Notes: generated from the sequence alone by a model not told the origin. A DNA stretch of 64,000 nucleotides from Clostridium_AD sp050717535 (GCF_050717535.1 NZ_JBOITM010000077.1:1-64000); one strand, 5' to 3'. Positions 1 through 8,247 are shown, counted from the first letter of the stretch. Numbers and translations: made by a program.

Positions 1-123
1 AGTTTCTATATCTGAGACATATTTATTAAAACATTAATTTCTATTGAACCGCCGTGTACCGAACGGTATGCATGGTGGTGTGAGAGGTCGCTAAATAAAT
101 TAATTATTTAGCTCCTACTCGAT
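1..123 (+). mobile_element. 3' end of a group II intron (domains V and VI)
   Basis: Bases about 52-82 form a hairpin of the domain V type (GCCG..TACCGAACGGTA..GGTGG), followed by a domain VI-like hairpin with arms CTAAATAA and TTATTTAG and the end CTCCTACTCGAT. This arrangement is typical of bacterial group II introns that carry a reverse transcriptase/maturase. The maturase gene would lie upstream, outside the window. Immediately after the motif the reading frame of a BceB-like permease opens without a start codon, so the intron appears to sit inside that gene. The exact 3' splice site, about 120-124, is inferred. Confidence 0.8.
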
Positions 124-124
124 T

Positions 125-1732
125 GCAATAGAAAGTTTATTACTTGGAGCTACTTCTATATGTATTGGACTTATATTTGGAGTAATCTTATCTAAACTAT
201 TTTTTATGCTACTTGCAAAATCCATATCTTTAAATGTAGAAATACCTTTCAAAATTTCATTAAAGGCTGTCTTTATAGTACTATTAGTATTCTCATGTAT
301 TTTTGTAATACTAGGTTATAAAAAATATAGAGTAGTAAAGAAAAGTAAACTTATAGATATGATTAATGCTACAAAGAAAAAAGAAGATTTACCAAAGTTC
401 AGATATTTTAAGGGGATTTTAGGAGTACTATTAATTTTAGCTGGCTATTTAGTTGGCATTATGATTAAGAGATGGGAGCTAGATTTGCTGTTTTCATCTA
501 TGACAGCACTATTATGTGTTTCGATAGGAACGTACTTTTTCTTTGGAAGTTTCATGTCCATAGTTTTTAATAAGATGATAAAAAATAAAAATATGGTATA
601 TAAGAATGTTATGTTAGTAAGTATTTCTAACGTGTACTTTAGATTAAAGGGGAATTATCGTAATCTAGCTATGACAGCAATGTTATGTGCAGCAGCTATA
701 ACAGCCTTTGGAGTAAGCTTATCCTTTGAAAAAGTTGCACAAAAGGAAATTATTAAAGAATCTCCATATAGTTTTAGCTATGAAAGTAATGATGAAAAAT
801 TAAAAGAAAAAGTAGTGGGAATAATTAATGAATCTAATCATGAGTTAATTGGAATTAATGAAAATAAATTTATCTTAGGAAAGATTGATTATATAAACTA
901 TCCTAGCAAAGTAGATTATAATAATGAAGCAATAATAATAAGCTATTCAACATTAAAAAAGAATTTAGAGTTTCTAAATTATAAAGTAACACATAATATT
1001 AAGCCTAAGGGATGCGAGGCTGTTTTTATAATAAGTGCAACAACATTAGCATCTCCATTGAATGTCGAGGAAGAAGAAATAAAAATAAAAAATAGAGAGT
1101 ATGTAATTAAAAACCAAGAAGATATACCTTTTACTGGTATTATAGACAAATTAGGAATGAAAAATATATATATTTTAGAAGATGATGAATATGAAAAGGT
1201 TAAGGAAGAATTTAATGAAACATCTTTAAATTGTGTTCAAATAAGTAAAGAGAAAGAGGCAGACCAATTAATATCAAATATAAGGGAAGTCATGTCAAAG
1301 GAGAAGGTATATCCACATATTAATAAATACACATGGGATTATTATGCAGTAGAAATATTTCATTTTTTAGGGCTAATAATGTCTGTAATATTTATACTTT
1401 CAACCTTTAGTACAATTTATTTTAAAATATTAAAGGATGCATTCATGGATAAAGAGCAGTACAAAACATTGAAAAAAATAGGCATGAGTAAAGCGGAAGT
1501 TAAAAAATCTGTATATGCACAAGTTGGAATTTCATTTATTTTACCTGGTATTGTAGGGATACTCCATAGTATTATTGCAATTAAGATGCTAGAACAAATA
1601 ATGAATTTTTCATTTAATACTCAGTTAATAATTGCACTATGTTTATATTCAATAACAATGATTTTATTCTATTTTTTCATAAGTAATAATTATGTGAATA
1701 TGGTCTATGAGGAAGGTGATAATAATGCTTAA
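125..1732 (+). CDS. BceB-like ABC transporter permease, 3' exon downstream of the intron
   Basis: FtsX/BceB-type permease of a peptide (bacitracin-like) sensing and detoxification ABC transporter. The open frame runs back from the first ATG (206) to the intron boundary and reads AIESLLLGATSICIGLIFG, which matches the interior of BceB proteins, so 206 is not a real start. The visible part has several membrane segments, a large extracellular domain (about residues 185-390) and a final three-helix FtsX block. The 5' exon, and probably the ATPase gene, lie upstream. A functional protein would need intron splicing. It overlaps the next gene by 8 bp. This could instead be a disrupted pseudogene if the intron is dead. 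Confidence 0.8.
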   Translation, partial: AIESLLLGATSICIGLIFGVILSKLFFMLLAKSISLNVEIPFKISLKAVFIVLLVFSCIFVILGYKKYRVVKKSKLIDMINATKKKEDLPKFRYFKGILGVLLILAGYLVGIMIKRWELDLLFSSMTALLCVSIGTYFFFGSFMSIVFNKMIKNKNMVYKNVMLVSISNVYFRLKGNYRNLAMTAMLCAAAITAFGVSLSFEKVAQKEIIKESPYSFSYESNDEKLKEKVVGIINESNHELIGINENKFILGKIDYINYPSKVDYNNEAIIISYSTLKKNLEFLNYKVTHNIKPKGCEAVFIISATTLASPLNVEEEEIKIKNREYVIKNQEDIPFTGIIDKLGMKNIYILEDDEYEKVKEEFNETSLNCVQISKEKEADQLISNIREVMSKEKVYPHINKYTWDYYAVEIFHFLGLIMSVIFILSTFSTIYFKILKDAFMDKEQYKTLKKIGMSKAEVKKSVYAQVGISFILPGIVGILHSIIAIKMLEQIMNFSFNTQLIIALCLYSITMILFYFFISNNYVNMVYEEGDNNA

Positions 1733-2696
1733 AAAGATACTTATGATATTAAAAAAAATTATTATTGTGATATTAGCATTGTTAGTAATTATATCTATAG
1801 TAGGTCAAGTTCGAAAACATTTAGAAAAGGACTATGTTAATCCTTTAGGTACACTAGTTAAGGTTGATGGTAAAAAAATGCATGTATATTCTGAGGGAGA
1901 AGGAAAGAAAACAATTGTTTTATTGCCAGGGTTAGGAAGTATTGCACCTTCAATTGATTTTAAACCTTTAATTAAAGAATTGAAAAAGGACTTTAAAGTA
2001 GTCGTTATTGAACCCTTTGGTTATGGGTTTAGCGATGAAACTTCAAAGGAGCGTAGTGTAGAAAATATTGTTGCTGAAACCAGGGCTGCATTGAAGGAAG
2101 CGAATATAGCTGCACCATACATACTTATGCCTCACTCTGTATCAGGCATATACGCTCAGTATTATGCAGCAGTTTATCCGAAAGAAGTTGAAGCGATAAT
2201 TATGATGGATACAACATTAGTTAAAGCATGTCTAGAAGAAGCGGATAAAATTGATTTATCCATGGGTAAAAAGTTTTATATGGCAGCTACTGTAGGAAAT
2301 TTTTTAGGTATTGATAGGATATACTATAATAATATTTATAAAGATGAAGCTTGTTTTACAAAAGAGGATAAAAATGATTTAGTAAAAATGGGTGTTCAAA
2401 ATACATTTAACAAAACTATGAAAAATGAAGTTAATATGATATTAAAGAATTGTGAAACAGCGAATAAAACTAAAATGTCAAATGATTTGCCAATATTTAA
2501 ATTTATTGCAATTAGATCTATGAAAGATATACCTAATGAAAAATATACAAATATAATGAATGAGAATTTAGATGAATTTAAGGAATATACTAATTTTAGC
2601 TACTCTGCGCTAGAAGGTAGACATTATATTTTTTATACGAAATCAAAAGAGATTGGAAAAGAAACTCGAAATTTCTTAGGCAAGTATGATAATTAA
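1725..2696 (+). CDS. membrane-anchored alpha/beta hydrolase
   Basis: Predicted alpha/beta-hydrolase-fold enzyme with one N-terminal membrane helix (residues about 5-27) and an extracytoplasmic catalytic domain. Visible elements are an oxyanion-type LLPGLGS, the nucleophile elbow MPHSVSG (Ser) and a late EGRHYIF histidine. The substrate cannot be told. The start is placed at 1725, not at the upstream ATG at 1707, because GGAAGGTG lies 6 bp before it. It overlaps the permease end, so the two are translationally coupled. An IS remnant begins directly after the stop codon, so the original downstream context was lost. Confidence 0.8.
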   Translation: MLKKILMILKKIIIVILALLVIISIVGQVRKHLEKDYVNPLGTLVKVDGKKMHVYSEGEGKKTIVLLPGLGSIAPSIDFKPLIKELKKDFKVVVIEPFGYGFSDETSKERSVENIVAETRAALKEANIAAPYILMPHSVSGIYAQYYAAVYPKEVEAIIMMDTTLVKACLEEADKIDLSMGKKFYMAATVGNFLGIDRIYYNNIYKDEACFTKEDKNDLVKMGVQNTFNKTMKNEVNMILKNCETANKTKMSNDLPIFKFIAIRSMKDIPNEKYTNIMNENLDEFKEYTNFSYSALEGRHYIFYTKSKEIGKETRNFLGKYDN

Positions 2697-3287
2697 TATT
2701 CAACACTATCGCAAATATACAAATCAAAGAAAAAACGTCCAGGTAGATCTAAATATCTTTTATCAGTAATGGCACAAATTTATGATGCCACTGATAATAA
2801 ATTGGATGTAAGATTGGTTTTTGTTCGTGACCGTAATGATAAAAAGAAATGTATTGGCTTCATTTGTACTGATTTAAGATTAACAGAAGAACAGATTATT
2901 GCGCTTTATGGAAAAAGATGGAGTATTGAGGTTTTCTTTAAAAAATGTAAATCCTATTTAAATCTTGGAAAAGAATTTCAAGGTCTTTATTATGATTCAA
3001 TGATTGCACATACTACAATTGTGATGACCAGATATGTTATGCTAGCTGTAGAAAATAGAAATAATAAGGATGAACGTACCATGGGTGAACTGTTTTTTCT
3101 TATCCATGATGAACTTCAGGATGTAAATTTCTCAGAGGTTCTAAGAGGTATTCTCGATATTTTAAAAGAAGTTCTACAGGATCTATTATTTTTAACTGAC
3201 GATCAAATAGATAGTTTTATTGATAATTTCATTTCAAAACTACCTAAACATTTTACTAAGAAATTTAGTGCTAAAAAAGTAGCTTAA
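2697..3287 (+). pseudogene. IS4-family transposase, C-terminal remnant
   Basis: The frame contains the YREK signature of IS4-family DDE transposases (Y-x2-R-x3-E-x6-K, here YGKRWSIEVFFKKCK), including the last catalytic Glu. It lacks the N-terminal half with the first two Asp residues. The frame is open upstream of the first ATG (2769) back to the hydrolase stop at 2694-2696, so it is a truncated element and not a gene starting at 2769. No left inverted repeat is visible. It is inactive on its own. Confidence 0.85.
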
Positions 3288-3316
3288 AAGCAAATGTTAA
3301 TGCTATTTTAAGCTAC
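3279..3316 (+). terminator. hairpin at the end of the IS remnant
   Basis: A perfect 11-bp inverted repeat (GTAGCTTAAAA with TTTTAAGCTAC, 16-nt loop) overlaps the transposase stop codon. It may be the element's own transcription stop or part of its right end. Confidence 0.6.
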
Positions 3317-3398
3317 ACAAGCTTTTATTTATAAGGTTTTGCAGGCGCTTTTTTCCTGCGAAGTATGAGTACTTTATATAAAAACTCAAATTAATTTG

Positions 3399-3427
3399 TT
3401 GACATATATAGATTATCTATATATAAT
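3399..3427 (+). promoter_or_regulatory. sigma-A promoter of the padR operon
   Basis: TTGACA (3399-3404) and TATAAT (3422-3427) are separated by exactly 17 bp. The spacer is filled by the first copy of a 24-bp repeat with dyad character, so a repressor bound there would cover the promoter. Confidence 0.85.
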
Positions 3428-3466
3428 AGTATTAACAATAATTATATAGATTATCTATATATAATA
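3405..3466 (+). repeat. two identical 24-bp repeats, likely PadR operators
   Basis: Positions 3405-3428 and 3443-3466 are identical. Each has the near-palindromic core TATAGATTATCTATA and each ends in a -10-like TATAATA. Their spacing is 38 bp. The first lies between -35 and -10 of the promoter above. The location directly before a PadR gene suggests autoregulation (inferred). Confidence 0.7.
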
Positions 3467-3510
3467 ATATTTTAAAAAAATATTGCTAATACATAAAAGA
3501 GGTGAATCAA

Positions 3511-3843
3511 ATGTCAGCTGATAATCGTTTATATTCTGGAGATATGACTATGCTTATTTTAAAATTACTCCAAAAAAAGGATATGTATGGCTACGAAATG
3601 ATTGAAACTTTAAAGAATAGTTCAAATAATATGTTTGAATTTAAGGCAGGCACATTGTACCCTTTGCTACACACTTTAGTAAAACAAGAACGTTTAAATT
3701 ATTATGAAAAAGAAGTTAATGGAAAGGTTCGTAAATATTATAGCTTAACATTACAAGGAAAAAAATTATTACAGGATAATACTTCTTTATGGGAAAAATA
3801 TGTTGAAACCATGACCTCTGTGCTAGAACTGGGAGTGGATTAA
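3511..3843 (+). CDS. PadR-family transcriptional regulator
   Basis: Short PadR-type winged-helix repressor (110 residues). The YSGDMTMLILKLLQKKDMYGYEMIE helix and the wing with TLYPLLHTLVKQ are characteristic. ATG 3511 is preferred over an upstream GTG (3502) because AAAGAGGTGA is correctly spaced from it. It ends 1 bp before the following membrane protein gene, a common pairing of PadR with a HAAS-domain protein, usually controlling an envelope function or transporter. It probably binds the repeats at 3405-3466. Confidence 0.9.
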   Translation: MSADNRLYSGDMTMLILKLLQKKDMYGYEMIETLKNSSNNMFEFKAGTLYPLLHTLVKQERLNYYEKEVNGKVRKYYSLTLQGKKLLQDNTSLWEKYVETMTSVLELGVD

Positions 3844-3844
3844 T

Positions 3845-4612
3845 ATGAAATCAGAGGAATATTTACGTATCTTAACTAAAAATATCTCTAACAGAAAAAT
3901 AAGAAAGGAAACTTGTGTGGAAATAAAAAATCATATTGATGACCAAAAAGAAGCCTATATTAAAATGGGATATTCTAATGAAGATGCAGAAAAAGATGCT
4001 GTTAAAGACATGGGCGATCCCAAGGTTACTGGTAAGATGTTAAACTCTGTACACCCTGTAACTATTGATTGGATTCAAGTTATCGCATTAATTATAATAA
4101 CGCTATCCTTGCAATTAGGAAAAACTTTAATAGGATTCAATGGCTCATATTTTTTATCTATGGCATCAATTGACATTTTAAGAATCCTAGGTATATTTTT
4201 ATCAATATATGCCATAATATGGGTGGGTATTGAAAAATATTTGGATCTTCCCTTTTTTTATGGCAGAAGTCAACGTGGAGGTTCGGGTACTAATGCTGTA
4301 TTTATATGTTCATTAGGAATCGTAATGATGTCTCATTCTTTTTTACAGACTACAATCTTAATATGTATTTTTGCTTTAATAATAAGTATTGAACGTTACA
4401 TTATTGAATTCAAAAGAATAAAGAAGGAGCAAAAGTTTTTTGGTCAACAAGGAATAGCTTCTAAGGATTTTAATTATAAAGGTGCAGGATTGTTTAACAA
4501 TACCATTAAGACAGTCTACACTCAAAATGAATCAATAAAAAAGGGTGATCCACTTATTATAGTCCTTATAGATGGATTCAATCTAATTGTTAAAAAAGTA
4601 GAACCTTTATAA
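3845..4612 (+). CDS. HAAS-domain membrane protein with NfeD-like C-terminus
   Basis: Partner of the PadR regulator, in the same operon. Residues 1-70 are a HAAS/permease-prefix signalling domain (MKSEEYLRILTKNIS..., GDPKVTGKMLN). About residues 78-190 contain four hydrophobic segments. The last 60 residues (FFGQQGIASKDFNYKGAGLF... to VKKVEPL) resemble the OB-fold C-terminal domain of NfeD proteins, with the spacing of glycines and the final LIV pattern. NfeD homology is a judgement from pattern only. The combination suggests an envelope-stress membrane protein controlled by PadR. Function is not established. Confidence 0.7.
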   Translation: MKSEEYLRILTKNISNRKIRKETCVEIKNHIDDQKEAYIKMGYSNEDAEKDAVKDMGDPKVTGKMLNSVHPVTIDWIQVIALIIITLSLQLGKTLIGFNGSYFLSMASIDILRILGIFLSIYAIIWVGIEKYLDLPFFYGRSQRGGSGTNAVFICSLGIVMMSHSFLQTTILICIFALIISIERYIIEFKRIKKEQKFFGQQGIASKDFNYKGAGLFNNTIKTVYTQNESIKKGDPLIIVLIDGFNLIVKKVEPL

Positions 4613-4620
4613 TAAAAAAT

Positions 4621-4666
4621 AAAACTTTCTATGATGAAAAATAACAACTCATAGAAAGTTTTTGGT
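4621..4666 (+). terminator. terminator of the padR operon
   Basis: 14-bp perfect stem (AAAACTTTCTATGA with TCATAGAAAGTTTT), 14-nt loop, followed by Ts. Confidence 0.85.
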
Positions 4667-4686
4667 GGTAATTGTTAAGTCGTTTT

Positions 4687-4746
4687 TCATAAGAAGATTG
4701 GTAGTAATGCACCTAGAATGATAGCAACCATTCCTGTTCTATCCAT
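4687..4746 (-). CDS. 19-residue membrane microprotein
   Basis: On the minus strand a perfect AGGAGG lies 7 bp before ATG. The frame encodes MDRTGMVAIILGALLPIFL and ends in TGA at 4687-4689: a charged N-terminus followed by a single hydrophobic helix. No family is recognised. Such peptides can be membrane regulators or leader peptides. The exact ribosome binding site and composition argue for real translation, but there is no comparative evidence here. Confidence 0.6.
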   Translation of the reverse strand: MDRTGMVAIILGALLPIFL

Positions 4747-4927
4747 TGAAATACCTCCTCTTCTCATTTACCTACAAGTTAATCCTAATTATACCATAGT
4801 ACCTATAAAATAAATGGTATGATAGTAATTTACAAAAGTTGTATGGCTTTTATCATTTAAAAATGAAAGGCTTTTTGCATGGAACATATGTTATATTTCT
4901 ATTACTTTGTAAAAGGAGAGGATTAAT

Positions 4928-5094
4928 TTGAAAACGATTGGTTTAATAGGTGGAATGAGTTAACTAATATTATGGTTAATTCTGCTGAAAAATTAATACA
5001 AGAGGGAATGAAAAAGGTTGGATTACTTGGAACTAAATTTACTATGGAACAAGATTTTTATAAAAAAGTGTTAAGAATAGTTATTCCGCGCTAA
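4928..5094 (+). pseudogene. aspartate/glutamate racemase remnant
   Basis: After AAAGGAGAGG and a TTG start the sequence reads MKTIGLIGGMS, then stops. Shortly after comes NIMVNSAEKLIQEGMKKVGLLGTKFTMEQDFYKKV. These are the N-terminal and central motifs of Asp/Glu racemases (GLIGGMS; GLLGT). The parts between and after are deleted and both catalytic Cys regions are gone, so this is a degraded gene. Confidence 0.75.
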
Positions 5095-5146
5095 GCAAGC
5101 TTCTTTCTAAAAGTAATTGTTGCAAAGATTTCATTTTTAATTTATT

Positions 5147-5192
5147 ATGTTATTTAGTAATGATAATAGTCAATATCATTATTAAATAACAT
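5147..5192 (+). promoter_or_regulatory. 19-bp dyad upstream of the HesB-like gene (Fur-like)
   Basis: Arms 5147-5165 and 5174-5192 are complementary over 19 bp with one G-T pair and an 8-nt spacer. The inner part TGATAATAGTCAATATCA resembles a Fur box. It lies 20 bp before the selenoprotein start, so it could be an iron-responsive operator or a leader hairpin. No T-run follows, so it is not a typical terminator. Confidence 0.5.
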
Positions 5193-5211
5193 GTAAAGAG
5201 AGGTAATTAAA

Positions 5212-5538
5212 ATGGCTTTTGTAAATATGAGCGAATTAGCTTTAACGGATTTTAAAAAGTTTCTTCAAGAAAACAATGTAACTTCACATGAGATAAGAAT
5301 TAATTTAACAGGTAATGGCTGAAGTGGCCCTGTGTTTAATCTTGTTCTGGATGAACAAAAAGAAGACGATAATGTTGAGAAATTTGGAGATATTAAATTA
5401 GTGGTAAAAAAGAGTGTTAATGATGAATTTGGTAGTTTAGTAATAAAATGTGGTGAGGAAAATGGTTTAGGTGGTTTTTCTATCGAACTAGAAAATAAAC
5501 AAGATGGAGAATGTGCTAGTTGCAGTAGCTGTAGTTAA
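5212..5538 (+). CDS. HesB-like selenoprotein (in-frame UGA = Sec37)
   Basis: Small IscA/HesB-type protein of 108 residues. The frame from ATG 5212 (AGAGAGG upstream) reads MAFVNMSELALTDFKKFL..., reaches TGA at codon 37 in GNG-U-SGP, then continues in frame to TAA with a Cys-rich tail (CASCSSCS). This GxGU/CxGP motif and tail match the known HesB-like selenoproteins of clostridia, in which Cys or Sec sits where IscA has its first ligand Cys. A hairpin fitting the bacterial SECIS rules lies at 5342-5358. The role is likely Fe-S or redox related. Reading only the part after the TGA as a gene (start 5332) would be wrong. Confidence 0.88.
5342..5358 (+). promoter_or_regulatory. bacterial SECIS element
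   Basis: TTGTTC and GAACAA form a 6-bp stem with loop TGGAT. The loop begins about 25 nt after the UGA (5320-5322) and has G at its second position, as expected for bacterial SECIS hairpins read by SelB. Confidence 0.75.
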
Positions 5539-5595
5539 AAATTTAGTTAACACCTAATATAAAAATATTGGCAAACATAATTTTTAAAAGGATTT

Positions 5596-5634
5596 AAACA
5601 CTTGATAAGTAAATGTATCAAGTGTTTTTTTATT
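5596..5634 (+). terminator. terminator of the selenoprotein gene
   Basis: 12-bp perfect stem (AAACACTTGATA with TATCAAGTGTTT, 8-nt loop) with a run of Ts. Confidence 0.85.
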
Positions 5635-5792
5635 TTATAATTGTTGCAAAACTTTAATTTATTGTCATTACTAATTAAAATGTAGAGATTTAAGGTGTTA
5701 ATTAATGATAAGCAATCTTTAAAAGGTTACATTTAAAATTTAAAAAACAAGAAACCAAAGGGATTGTTTAGTTACACTTTTTAGAGGATTTA

Positions 5793-6305
5793 CTAACAAT
5801 CGATACCTTTTCTTGCAAGAACACCTTTAGTATAATAATGTTTGATTTCCTTCATTTCTGTGACTAAATCTGCCACATCAATTAATTCCTGTGGTGCATA
5901 TCTTCCAGTTATTATAAGTTCTAAGCTTTCGGGCTTGCTTTTTATTAAGTTAAGGACACTATCTAAATCTATCAATTTAAAATATAAGGCTATAGTAAGT
6001 TCATCTAATATAACTAGATCATATTTATTGTCTCTTATTATATCTTTCACCTTGTTAAGTCCTTCCTTAGCAAGCTTTATATCTTTTTCTGTTGGTGCAG
6101 TCTCTATAAAACAATTTTCTCCATACTGAACAATATCTATATTGTCAAAATGTTTCTGAATTTCAACCTCGCTATATTTCATACCTTTTACAAATTGGCC
6201 TATAAAAACTTTATTACCACTGCAAACCGATCTTAAGGCTACTCCGAAAGCTGCAGTTGTTTTTCCTTTCCCATTTCCTGTATATATATGTACATATCCT
6301 TTCAA
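5793..6305 (-). CDS. cobO: cob(I)alamin adenosyltransferase
   Basis: CobA/CobO/BtuR-type enzyme that transfers the adenosyl group of ATP to cob(I)alamin or cobinamide, making coenzyme B12 in the cytoplasm. The N-terminal P-loop GNGKGKTT, the central YDLVILDELTIAL (Walker B-like) and the ELIITGRYAPQELIDVADLVTEM block are all present, and the length (170) is normal. A TTG start at 6305 is preferred because GAGGAG lies 8 bp upstream. ATG at 6311 and GTG at 6314 sit too close to it. It stands alone, so it may serve B12 salvage. Confidence 0.9.
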   Translation of the reverse strand: MKGYVHIYTGNGKGKTTAAFGVALRSVCSGNKVFIGQFVKGMKYSEVEIQKHFDNIDIVQYGENCFIETAPTEKDIKLAKEGLNKVKDIIRDNKYDLVILDELTIALYFKLIDLDSVLNLIKSKPESLELIITGRYAPQELIDVADLVTEMKEIKHYYTKGVLARKGIDC

Positions 6306-6585
6306 AATCATCACTCCTCGTAAATTTAAGTTATCTGATACATTTTAATATGTTTATGCATTTTGCCTAAACATATAGTTTAATCTCTAAATAAGGCTAC
6401 CATTATATTTTACCATATCTGGTGTTAAATGCACAGTTTATGGTTTCAAAAGGACTTTTCATGTCACTAAAAGGACTGTTGATGCGTTTACTATTGTATT
6501 TTATTTTGTCTTTATGTAAGATTGTAACAACAATGGGATAACACTTAAGGAGTTAGAGAATAGTAAATATTGAGGGGATGCAACT

Positions 6586-8001
6586 ATGGAAACCGAGGTA
6601 GAAAAGTCAACGATAAATCCAATAAGAAAGCATAAGAAAATTGTTTTAGGTATTATAATTTCTATTTGTACTTTGCTTATTATATACTTTGGGATGGCAA
6701 TATATTTCATGAATCATTTTTATTTTGGTTCTGAAATAAATAGTATTAATGTTTCAGGTAAAATTGTAGAGGATGTAAATGAACAAATGGCATCTGAGAT
6801 TCAAAAATATCAGCTAAATATAAAAGAACGAGGCGGTATAAATGAACAAATTAGAGGAGGAAAAATCGGCTTAAGGTATGATGTTAATGGAGGTTTTAGG
6901 GAGTTTAAAGATAAACAGAATCCTTATAAATGGATTTCAGCAGTTTTTAATGCAAAAGATTCTAAGATGATAGCAGGAGTTAAATATGATAAAAATTTAT
7001 TAAAAGAACAAGTGAACAAGCTTTCTTGCTTTGATAGTAGTAAGGGAATTGAACCTAAAAATGCTGGTTATAAGTATACAAGTACAAATAAAGGTTACGT
7101 GATTGTCAAAGAAGTCATTGGAAACAAGGGTAACAAAGACATTTTATATAATGATGTTATAGATGCAGTGAGCATGGGCGAAACAAGAATAGATTTGGAG
7201 TCAATTAATTACTATGTTAAGCCACAATATACTTCGCAATCTCCAAAGGTCGTTGCCACAAGGAATATGCTTAATAAATATGTATCTTCAAAGATTACCT
7301 ATACCTTTGGGAAAAATAAAGAAATTTTAGATGGTTCTACTATAAATAAGTGGTTTAAAGTTGATGAGAATAGTAAAATAACATTAAATGAAAAAAAAGT
7401 TGAAACCTATATGGAAGTGCTCGCTAGTGAATATAATACGGTTGCTAAGACGAGAAATTTTGCTTCATCATCAGGACAGGTAATTAATATTGATGGTGGT
7501 ACTTATGGCTGGGCCATTAATAAGGCTAAGGAAATCCAAGATTTAATTTCGATGATAAAGGAAGGAAAATCTATAGCAAAAGAACCTGCATATTATCAAA
7601 CCGCATTATATCATGGTACTGATGATATTGGAAATACCTATGTGGAAATAGATCTTTCAGAGCAACACTTATGGTTTTATAAAAATGGAGAGCTAATAAC
7701 ACAAGGAGATGTTGTAACAGGTAATGATGGATCCGATAAGACTAGAACACCAACTGGTATTTATCAGATCAATTATAAAGAACGAAATGCAACCCTTAAA
7801 GGTGAAGGCTATGCTTCTCCGGTGAATTTTTGGCTGCCGTTTAATGGAGGAATAGGAATTCATGATGCAAGCTGGCAACCTAAATTTGGAGGAGATAGAT
7901 ATAAGACAAATGGATCACATGGTTGCGTAAATTCACCATACAATGTAGCGAAAATAGTATATGAAAATATAGAGGCAGGTACTCCAGTAGTTTGTTATTA
8001 G
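6586..8001 (+). CDS. L,D-transpeptidase (YkuD) with N-terminal peptidoglycan-binding region
   Basis: Membrane-anchored enzyme that makes 3-3 cross-links in peptidoglycan or attaches groups to it. It has a cytoplasmic tail of about 20 residues, one membrane helix (about 23-44), a PG_binding_4/VanW-like region (about 60-330) and a C-terminal YkuD domain starting near YVEIDLSEQHLWFY. The active-site block GIHDAS...SHGCVNSP holds the catalytic Cys (about 447) and its His. Length and layout match clostridial L,D-transpeptidases. Start ATG with GAGGGGATG upstream. Confidence 0.92.
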   Translation: METEVEKSTINPIRKHKKIVLGIIISICTLLIIYFGMAIYFMNHFYFGSEINSINVSGKIVEDVNEQMASEIQKYQLNIKERGGINEQIRGGKIGLRYDVNGGFREFKDKQNPYKWISAVFNAKDSKMIAGVKYDKNLLKEQVNKLSCFDSSKGIEPKNAGYKYTSTNKGYVIVKEVIGNKGNKDILYNDVIDAVSMGETRIDLESINYYVKPQYTSQSPKVVATRNMLNKYVSSKITYTFGKNKEILDGSTINKWFKVDENSKITLNEKKVETYMEVLASEYNTVAKTRNFASSSGQVINIDGGTYGWAINKAKEIQDLISMIKEGKSIAKEPAYYQTALYHGTDDIGNTYVEIDLSEQHLWFYKNGELITQGDVVTGNDGSDKTRTPTGIYQINYKERNATLKGEGYASPVNFWLPFNGGIGIHDASWQPKFGGDRYKTNGSHGCVNSPYNVAKIVYENIEAGTPVVCY

Positions 8002-8034
8002 CAGATAGATTTATTTAATTTTAGTATAATAGGT

Positions 8035-8068
8035 CATTTTTAAGGTATATAAATCTTAAAAATGGCTT
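8035..8068 (+). terminator. terminator after the L,D-transpeptidase gene
   Basis: 10-bp stem CATTTTTAAG with CTTAAAAATG, 10-nt loop. The T-run is short. Confidence 0.6.
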
Positions 8069-8175
8069 TATTCAATCTGCAGAAGAGAACAAATTCTTGA
8101 TTTGCTTATTATTGTTTAATTATAAATTAATGTTATAATTTGTATATGAGTTGCTTAGAAGTCGTTGTAATTTAT

Positions 8176-8212
8176 ATTGATATAGAAATTACTTTCTATA
8201 TCAATGTATCTT
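8176..8212 (+). repeat. 13-bp inverted repeat before the GNAT gene
   Basis: ATTGATATAGAAA and TTTCTATATCAAT are perfectly complementary with a 4-nt loop, and a T-rich stretch follows. It could be a terminator of a short transcript from 8100-8170 or an attenuator ahead of the acetyltransferase gene. Confidence 0.5.
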
Positions 8213-8247
8213 TTTATAAGTTTAATACTAAAGATTATTGATAAATT

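Noticed and set aside
206..1732. ATG 206 as start of a complete permease gene
   Set aside because: The frame continues upstream with permease sequence to the intron edge and no ribosome binding site precedes 206.
2769..3287. A complete small transposase gene
   Set aside because: It lacks the N-terminal catalytic part and the frame is open upstream of the ATG. It is a remnant.
3405..3466. CRISPR-like direct repeats
   Set aside because: Only two copies at a promoter with dyad symmetry. No array. No CRISPR was seen in the window.
5332..5538. A short gene beginning after the TGA at 5320
   Set aside because: The upstream frame is in register, has the ribosome binding site and the family N-terminus, so the TGA is better read as selenocysteine.
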